From Pseudopedobacter saltans (GTDB taxonomy: Bacteria > Bacteroidota > Bacteroidia > Chitinophagales > Chitinophagaceae): a stretch of DNA of 10,693 bases. The DNA lies in assembly GCA_003241175.1 (NCBI GenBank), contig QFOI01000090.1:1-10693 (forward strand), given 5' to 3'. Shown here piece after piece: positions 7,408-10,693 of the stretch. Positions within the stretch are counted from its first letter, which is position 1, and the number at the start of each line of letters is the position of its first letter. Position numbers and translations under genes: made by a program. A model generated the notes under the pieces. That model did not search any database. It was not told where the DNA came from and saw only the letters and a program-made list of their open reading frames with translations.

Positions 7408-7701
7408 TAAAGATTTGATCATTTTTTCCAACGCGTCAATATGAATTTTAAACGCTTTCTCTCCTGCTTTGGTAACAGAATACGTAGTATTAGTTTTCCT
7501 ACCAATGAAACCCTTTTGAAATTTTATATAGCCCAGCTCTTCCAGTGTTTTGAGATGACTCGCCAGATTTCCGTCCGTCACCTCAATCAGTTCTTTCAAT
7601 TCATTGTAACTGACCTCATCATTGACGACCAACGCACTCATAATACCGAGTCTAATCCGGTTATCAAATGCCTTATTGAGATGTGCTATTGGATTTTCCA
7701 T
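7402..7701 (-). CDS. HTH_34-type winged-helix transcriptional regulator
   Basis: 99 residues, essentially one DNA-binding domain. The opening AHLNKAFDNRIRLGIMSAL (6-24) is the first helix pair. VSYNELKELIEVTDGNLASH (30-49) and LKTLEELGYI (50-59) give the helix-turn-helix, with the recognition helix around 43-57. KGFIGRKTNTTYSVTKAG (63-80) forms the beta wing. This matches the 'Winged helix DNA-binding domain' HTH_34 (PF13601), ArsR/MarR-like proteins. No metal-binding Cys or ligand domain is present, so the signal is unclear and may come from the partner membrane protein. The chosen ATG at 7699-7701 lies 23 bp after the 209-aa gene; a frame opening at TTG 7845 would run inside that gene and was rejected. 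Two identical inverted repeats flank this two-gene unit and are its likely binding sites. Confidence 0.92.
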   Translation of the reverse strand: MENPIAHLNKAFDNRIRLGIMSALVVNDEVSYNELKELIEVTDGNLASHLKTLEELGYIKFQKGFIGRKTNTTYSVTKAGEKAFKIHIDALEKMIKSLE

Positions 7702-7724
7702 AACTATTTGCCTACTAAGTCTTC

Positions 7725-8354
7725 TTACTGTTCTGTTTCGTTGATTTTGTCGTATTTGTTCCACATAATACCGCCGTAGATTATATGCAAAAGTCCAAAA
7801 CCGATCGTCCAAAAATACAAACCATATCCTGGAATAAACAAACAAATTAACCCTAATGCAATTTCACACATTCCCAGATTTCCGACTTCTTTGAAGGTGT
7901 ATTTTGACGCGTTCATTAATGCCAAACCATAAAAGACCAAACATCCAGGAGCAATAATCTGGTCATAACCCAAATAAACCATTTTTAAAAGAAAAATACC
8001 TGCTGCAAACAGTGGTATGAACAGGCTAAGCAATAAACGTTTCATATTGGAAGACCATATTTTACCGTCCTTGCTCATTGTTTTCCTATAGGTAAAAAAC
8101 CAAGCGGATAGCAATGCAGCGATCAATGTGCCCACGGCGACTAGAAGCATTGTGCACCGCAACTTCTCTGGATGTCCTTCTACATAGTCACTCCAATAAC
8201 GCTCTATTTCGTAATGCGCCACGATCGCTCCAAACAATGCGCAGATACCGGCAGCAATACCACTTAAGCCACTAAGACCGATAAATCGACTGCTTTGATT
8301 CATGATCTTACGGATATCATGCAACGCCTCCAGATTTTCTTTGTTCGAATACAT
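7725..8354 (-). CDS. Conserved membrane protein, partner gene of the winged-helix regulator
   Basis: 209 residues from the ATG at 8352-8354. A cytosolic N-terminal helix (EALHDIRKIMNQSSRFIGLS, 9-28) leads into about six hydrophobic segments (26-46, 68-88, 107-125, 131-149, 160-176, 178-197). The SSRFIGLSGLSGIAAGICAL stretch (21-40) is one I recall in Bacteroidota hypothetical proteins located next to small winged-helix regulators; no biochemical function is known. An operator copy begins 1 nt before the ATG, so transcripts must have a very short 5' leader. It is followed after 23 bp by the regulator gene, forming a tight pair. A role as membrane sensor or as effector of the regulator is possible but unproven. 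A TTG-initiated frame at 8381 would read through the operator and was rejected. Confidence 0.85.
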   Translation of the reverse strand: MYSNKENLEALHDIRKIMNQSSRFIGLSGLSGIAAGICALFGAIVAHYEIERYWSDYVEGHPEKLRCTMLLVAVGTLIAALLSAWFFTYRKTMSKDGKIWSSNMKRLLLSLFIPLFAAGIFLLKMVYLGYDQIIAPGCLVFYGLALMNASKYTFKEVGNLGMCEIALGLICLFIPGYGLYFWTIGFGLLHIIYGGIMWNKYDKINETEQ

Positions 8355-8396
8355 AAAAGCACTTTGAAATACAAAGTACAAGCAAATAAATTACTC
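8355..8396 (-). promoter_or_regulatory. Operator/promoter copy A, upstream of the 209-aa/regulator pair
   Basis: Second copy of the ACTTTG-AAATA-CAAAGT inverted repeat (8361-8377). Its flank AAAAGC (8355-8360) and the outer box TTACTC (8391-8396) match copy B. On the minus strand TACTTTG (8378-8372) is preceded by TTTTG about 20 nt upstream, a fair match to the TTG / ~20 nt / -7 promoter spacing of Bacteroidota. The palindrome would overlap the -7 element, so a bound regulator should block transcription. This is consistent with autorepression; the inference rests on position and symmetry only. Confidence 0.72.
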
Positions 8397-8426
8397 CGCA
8401 AAATTTTTATTGAAATATTTTTTTAA

Positions 8427-8473
8427 ACCTCTCCCTAACCATCCCCTTTGAGGGGAGAGAATAAGGGTGGGGT
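8427..8473. repeat. GC-rich REP-like imperfect palindrome
   Basis: A 47-bp element, conspicuously C-rich then G-rich inside AT-rich DNA. The centre is CCCCT-TTG-AGGGG (8443-8455), and an outer arm CTCTCCC (8430-8436) can alternatively pair with GGGAGAG (8453-8459). The whole element reads nearly the same on both strands (ACC...GGT ends, CCCT/AGGG boxes). It resembles the short intergenic palindromes that recur many times in Bacteroidota genomes. It lies between the end of the MFS gene and the 209-aa promoter. It may end transcription from the MFS side or be a dispersed repeat; copy number cannot be judged from one window. Confidence 0.6.
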
Positions 8474-8518
8474 CGATTATTATCGGAAGAAACTTTCAAC
8501 ATTTGCGCAGGCATTGTA

Positions 8519-8552
8519 AGAAAAAAGAGAAGACGTATCTATTGATTCTTCT
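8519..8552 (-). terminator. Weak candidate terminator after the MFS gene
   Basis: On the minus strand AGAAGA (8552-8547) and TCTTCT (8533-8528) can pair over a 13-nt loop and are followed by a T-rich run (8527-8519, CTTTTTTCTT type). It sits 17 bp after the MFS stop codon. The stem is short and AT-rich, so this is only a candidate. The remaining gap sequence between here and the palindrome shows no gene. Confidence 0.3.
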
Positions 8553-8568
8553 AGATGTACAACAGTTT

Positions 8569-9771
8569 TTAAGATGATTCTTTTTTCAAAACAATGGAGT
8601 GTTTTACAAAAATTAAAATATATAGAATCAATAGAAATCCTATAAAAACCATAGTCATGCTAAATGGAAAAATGCGGTTCATACCCCACTCTCCGGCTAC
8701 AAAACCGACCAACGGACCAGTAATACCTAGTGAAATATCTATAAACAAACCATAAGCAGCCAAGGCAGAACCTTGGTTAGCCGATGGAGCGAGTTTTACC
8801 GCTTCGACGCCTAAGGCAGGAAAAACAAGAGAAAAACCTAAGCCGGCAACGGAAGCGCCGATAAGTGCAATAGGAGGCATATTTGCCAACCACAAAATAC
8901 CTAAACCAATTGCTTCCGTCAATAAACAATATAACGCCACTTTCAGTCCGCCGTAGTTTTTAATACTATTTCCAAAAAACAATCTTCCCAATATAAATAA
9001 TGCACTAAAACAAGTCAAGCACAATGCGGCATTTGCCCAGTGCATATACTCATAGTACAAAGTTATAAAAGTCGACAAGCAGCCAAATCCAATACCTCCC
9101 ATTGCCAAGCTCAATCCATAAGGACTAACAATCTTCAATACACGCAAAAAAGAAATATGCTCTTGTTTGGCAGAACCTCCCACAACATTCTTTCTTCTTT
9201 TGCCTAAAACAAAACCGACAAGACCGACAAGGATAATGATGATTCCTAGTGATATGTTTCCTGTCCATTTAGAAAAGATGACACCTAGAGGTGCTCCCAC
9301 AGCCAACGCGCCATAACTAGCAATCCCATTGTAGGAAATAACAGTGCCTGTATATTCCCTACCAACAACGAGCATTGCCCAACTAATCGGACTGGTTCCT
9401 ATCATCCCCTCTGCACATCCCGTCATTAACCGAGCCAATATGATAAACAACAGACTAAGTATTGGTTTGTGCGGAAAGAGAAATCCAATAATTAACAAAA
9501 TACCGCTAATGACAAAGGAAGACATACTGAGCATGACGGCGGGTTGAGGACCTCTTTTGTCAACAATTGTCCCTGCCCATCCACGCATGATAAACGTTAC
9601 AAAATATTGCAAACTGATAACCAAACCAGCGACAAAAGTGCTATACCCTAAATCTTGATGTATGTAAATAGGCAATACCGCCAGTGGTAAACCAATACAG
9701 AAATAACCTAAAAAAGTTAAAAAGACATAACCAATAATTGTCAGGGACGTATTCCTATCAGAAGAAGACAT
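8569..9771 (-). CDS. YhhS-like MFS transporter
   Basis: 400 residues with twelve predicted membrane helices. Motifs match the E. coli YhhS/YfcJ group of the major facilitator superfamily: IGLPLAVLPIYIHQDLGYST (26-45), AGLVISLQYFVTFIMR (48-63), the loop-2/3 MFS signature GTIVDKRGPQ (67-76), ISYNGIASYGALAVGAPLGV (145-164), GIGFGCLSTFITLYY (226-240) and GLGFSLVFPALGVEAVKLAP (310-329). It should be a proton-driven inner-membrane exporter or sugar/drug permease. YhhS relatives have been linked to efflux, but the substrate is not predictable here. The ATG at 9769-9771 is well placed behind a good Bacteroidota promoter. It is divergent from the flavin oxidoreductase, so shared regulation from the 98-bp gap is plausible. 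Confidence 0.93.
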   Translation of the reverse strand: MSSSDRNTSLTIIGYVFLTFLGYFCIGLPLAVLPIYIHQDLGYSTFVAGLVISLQYFVTFIMRGWAGTIVDKRGPQPAVMLSMSSFVISGILLIIGFLFPHKPILSLLFIILARLMTGCAEGMIGTSPISWAMLVVGREYTGTVISYNGIASYGALAVGAPLGVIFSKWTGNISLGIIIILVGLVGFVLGKRRKNVVGGSAKQEHISFLRVLKIVSPYGLSLAMGGIGFGCLSTFITLYYEYMHWANAALCLTCFSALFILGRLFFGNSIKNYGGLKVALYCLLTEAIGLGILWLANMPPIALIGASVAGLGFSLVFPALGVEAVKLAPSANQGSALAAYGLFIDISLGITGPLVGFVAGEWGMNRIFPFSMTMVFIGFLLILYILIFVKHSIVLKKESS

Positions 9772-9791
9772 GTGTAATAGATTTCAAAATG

Positions 9792-9822
9792 CAAAATTAC
9801 AACAGCCAATTTCAATAATCAA
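9792..9822 (-). promoter_or_regulatory. Promoter of the MFS gene
   Basis: On the minus strand a perfect -7 element TAATTTTG (9799-9792, fitting TAnnTTTG) is preceded by a TTG -33 element (9822-9820) with exactly 20 nt between. This agrees with the Bacteroidota housekeeping sigma consensus. The -7 element lies 20 nt upstream of the ATG at 9771. Confidence 0.65.
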
Positions 9823-9833
9823 TGTTTAAACAT
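9822..9833. promoter_or_regulatory. Perfect 12-bp palindrome in the divergent promoter
   Basis: ATGTTTAAACAT reads identically on both strands. It overlaps the MFS -33 element by one base (9822) and ends 7 bp before the oxidoreductase -7 element. That position would let one protein control both genes. A palindrome of this length in AT-rich DNA can arise by chance. Confidence 0.35.
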
Positions 9834-9840
9834 CTTTTAT

Positions 9841-9848
9841 TAACTTTG
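9841..9848 (+). promoter_or_regulatory. -7 element of the flavin oxidoreductase gene
   Basis: TAACTTTG fits the Bacteroidota -7 consensus TAnnTTTG exactly and lies 21 nt before the ATG at 9870. No TTG is found about 20 nt upstream, so the -33 element is weak or the promoter depends on an activator, perhaps at the palindrome just upstream. Confidence 0.55.
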
Positions 9849-9869
9849 TTCTACAAATCACAAACAAAC

Positions 9870-10693
9870 ATGGACAACCTATTTGAAAATATTAGATATT
9901 CAGCGCTAGACTTAGTCACCGTCAATAAAGGTGATGACATAGCAACCAGTTTCCAAAAAAGTCTCAAAACAGCCCAAGAGGTTGAGACTTTGGGATATAC
10001 AAGATATTGGTTATCAGAACATCACAATATGCCCAATGTGGCTAGTTCGGCTACAAGTATTTTGATTGGACATATTGCTAGTGGCACCAAAACCATACGT
10101 GTAGGCTCCGGTGGAATTATGCTTCCCAACCATTCCACGTTGGCCATAGCGGAACAATTTGGGACTTTAGATACTTTGTTTCCCGACCGTATCGATCTTG
10201 GTCTAGGTAGAGCTCCAGGTACGGATGGAAGGACCGCTACAATTCTACGTCGCGGACAAACGTTAATGGACTACGATTTTGAAAGTAGTATCCATCAACT
10301 TTACCGTTATTTTGATAAAGAAAACGCCTTGTCTTCCGTTAGAGCCATACCTGGAGAGGGAACGGATATTCCTATATATATTTTAGGATCAAGTACAGAC
10401 AGTGCATTTTTAGCGGCAAAATTGGGCTTGCCTTATGCATTTGCTGGACATTTTGCTCCAACACAGTTTTTCCAAGCAGCAGAAATTTACAAACAAAGAT
10501 TCCAACCATCTGAACATTTGAATAAGCCTTATTTGATGTCATGTGTCAATATCATTGCTGCGGATACCGATGAAGAAGCCCAATATCTATCCAAATCCCA
10601 TCTACAGGCAGTCCTTAATATATTGACGGATAGACGCTCACCATTGGTTCCACCGGAAGAAGCGGACTTACACATTCCTTCCGAATCTATTCG
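9870..10693 (+). CDS. LLM-class flavin-dependent oxidoreductase (YhbW-like), 3' truncated
   Basis: 274 codons are visible and the frame is still open at the window end; relatives have about 330-340 residues, so roughly 60 are missing. Diagnostic stretches of the bacterial-luciferase-like fold are LGYTRYWLSEHHNMPNVASS (41-60), VGSGGIMLPNHSTLAIAEQF (78-97), FPDRIDLGLGRAPGTDG (104-120) and IPIYILGSSTDSAFLAAKLG (167-186). These match the MsnO8/YhbW subgroup annotated 'LLM class flavin-dependent oxidoreductase', TIM-barrel enzymes that use reduced FMN supplied by a separate reductase. The substrate is unknown. The ATG at 9870 is supported by the -7 element 21 nt upstream and the family-typical opening (LFENIRYSALDL). 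It is divergent from the MFS transporter, a pairing that could mean modification and export of one compound. Confidence 0.93.
   Translation, partial: MDNLFENIRYSALDLVTVNKGDDIATSFQKSLKTAQEVETLGYTRYWLSEHHNMPNVASSATSILIGHIASGTKTIRVGSGGIMLPNHSTLAIAEQFGTLDTLFPDRIDLGLGRAPGTDGRTATILRRGQTLMDYDFESSIHQLYRYFDKENALSSVRAIPGEGTDIPIYILGSSTDSAFLAAKLGLPYAFAGHFAPTQFFQAAEIYKQRFQPSEHLNKPYLMSCVNIIAADTDEEAQYLSKSHLQAVLNILTDRRSPLVPPEEADLHIPSESI

Noticed and set aside
7441..7779. Plus-strand open frame of 112 codons opposite the winged-helix regulator.
   Set aside because: The minus-strand regulator has complete domain motifs; the opposite frame has no recognisable pattern.
7702..7845. Longer regulator starting at TTG 7845.
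   Set aside because: It would overlap 121 bp of the 209-aa gene and add a Tyr/Arg-rich segment foreign to HTH_34 proteins.
8355..8381. Longer 209-aa gene product with start at TTG 8381.
   Set aside because: The extension would translate the operator palindrome; the non-coding explanation of the duplicated block is stronger.
9843..9859. A third, imperfect match to the 6-5-6 operator (ACTTTG-N5-CAAATC) at the oxidoreductase promoter.
   Set aside because: Two of twelve arm positions differ, the flanks do not match the two good copies, and the left arm is explained by the -7 element TAACTTTG.
1..10693. CRISPR arrays, tRNA/rRNA genes, insertion sequences, phage genes or riboswitches.
   Set aside because: No regularly spaced repeats, cloverleaf or rRNA-like blocks, transposase or integrase motifs, or recognisable riboswitch cores were found on reading either strand.

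Overview
The window is AT-rich DNA that looks like a chromosomal stretch from a Bacteroidota species (Sphingobacteriales, Chitinophagales or a near relative). Three things point there. The protein families are typical of that phylum: a bacterial GH3-family protein, CreD next to a small HTH_34-type regulator, a DUF6688-like membrane protein, and a stomatin-like SPFH protein. Shine-Dalgarno sequences are weak or absent. Several promoters fit the Bacteroidota pattern TTG / ~20 nt / TAnnTTTG. No tRNA, rRNA, CRISPR array, transposase or integrase is visible.

Layout. (1) 1-276, +: the last 91 codons of a sugar-phosphate nucleotidyltransferase (HddC/RmlA type), followed by a strong intrinsic terminator at 335-373. 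(2) 417-3660, +: a GH3-family adenylating enzyme, a LysE-family exporter and a SPFH/stomatin-like membrane protein, separated by 75 and 52 bp. (3) 3661-8354, -: a long co-directional run. In transcription order it holds a 209-aa membrane protein (8354-7725), an HTH_34 winged-helix regulator (7701-7402), a 187-aa membrane-anchored protein (7352-6789), a 151-aa four-helix membrane protein (6783-6328), CreD (6347-4920), a doubtful 46-codon small ORF (4909-4769) and a DUF6688-like membrane protein (4758-3661). The last gene meets the SPFH gene stop codon to stop codon with no base between. (4) 8355-8568: a non-coding gap with an operator/promoter copy and a GC-rich imperfect palindrome. (5) 8569-9771, -: a YhhS-like MFS transporter, divergent from (6) 9870-10693, +: a LLM-class flavin-dependent oxidoreductase cut by the window end.

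The most interesting part is the regulator/CreD region. A perfect inverted repeat, ACTTTG-AAATA-CAAAGT, lies inside a near-identical ~43-bp block present twice: just before the 209-aa gene that leads the regulator transcript, and just before the 187-aa gene that leads the CreD genes. The simplest reading is that the small winged-helix protein controls its own transcript and the CreD transcript through one shared operator. Regulator plus CreD pairing is familiar in this phylum. The duplicated operator and the two uncharacterised membrane genes between regulator and CreD are the details worth following up.

Several minus-strand reading frames can be opened further upstream at TTG codons (4812, 6416, 7845, 8381). 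In each case I chose the first good ATG, because it matches the family N-terminus or removes an implausible extension into a neighbour or operator.
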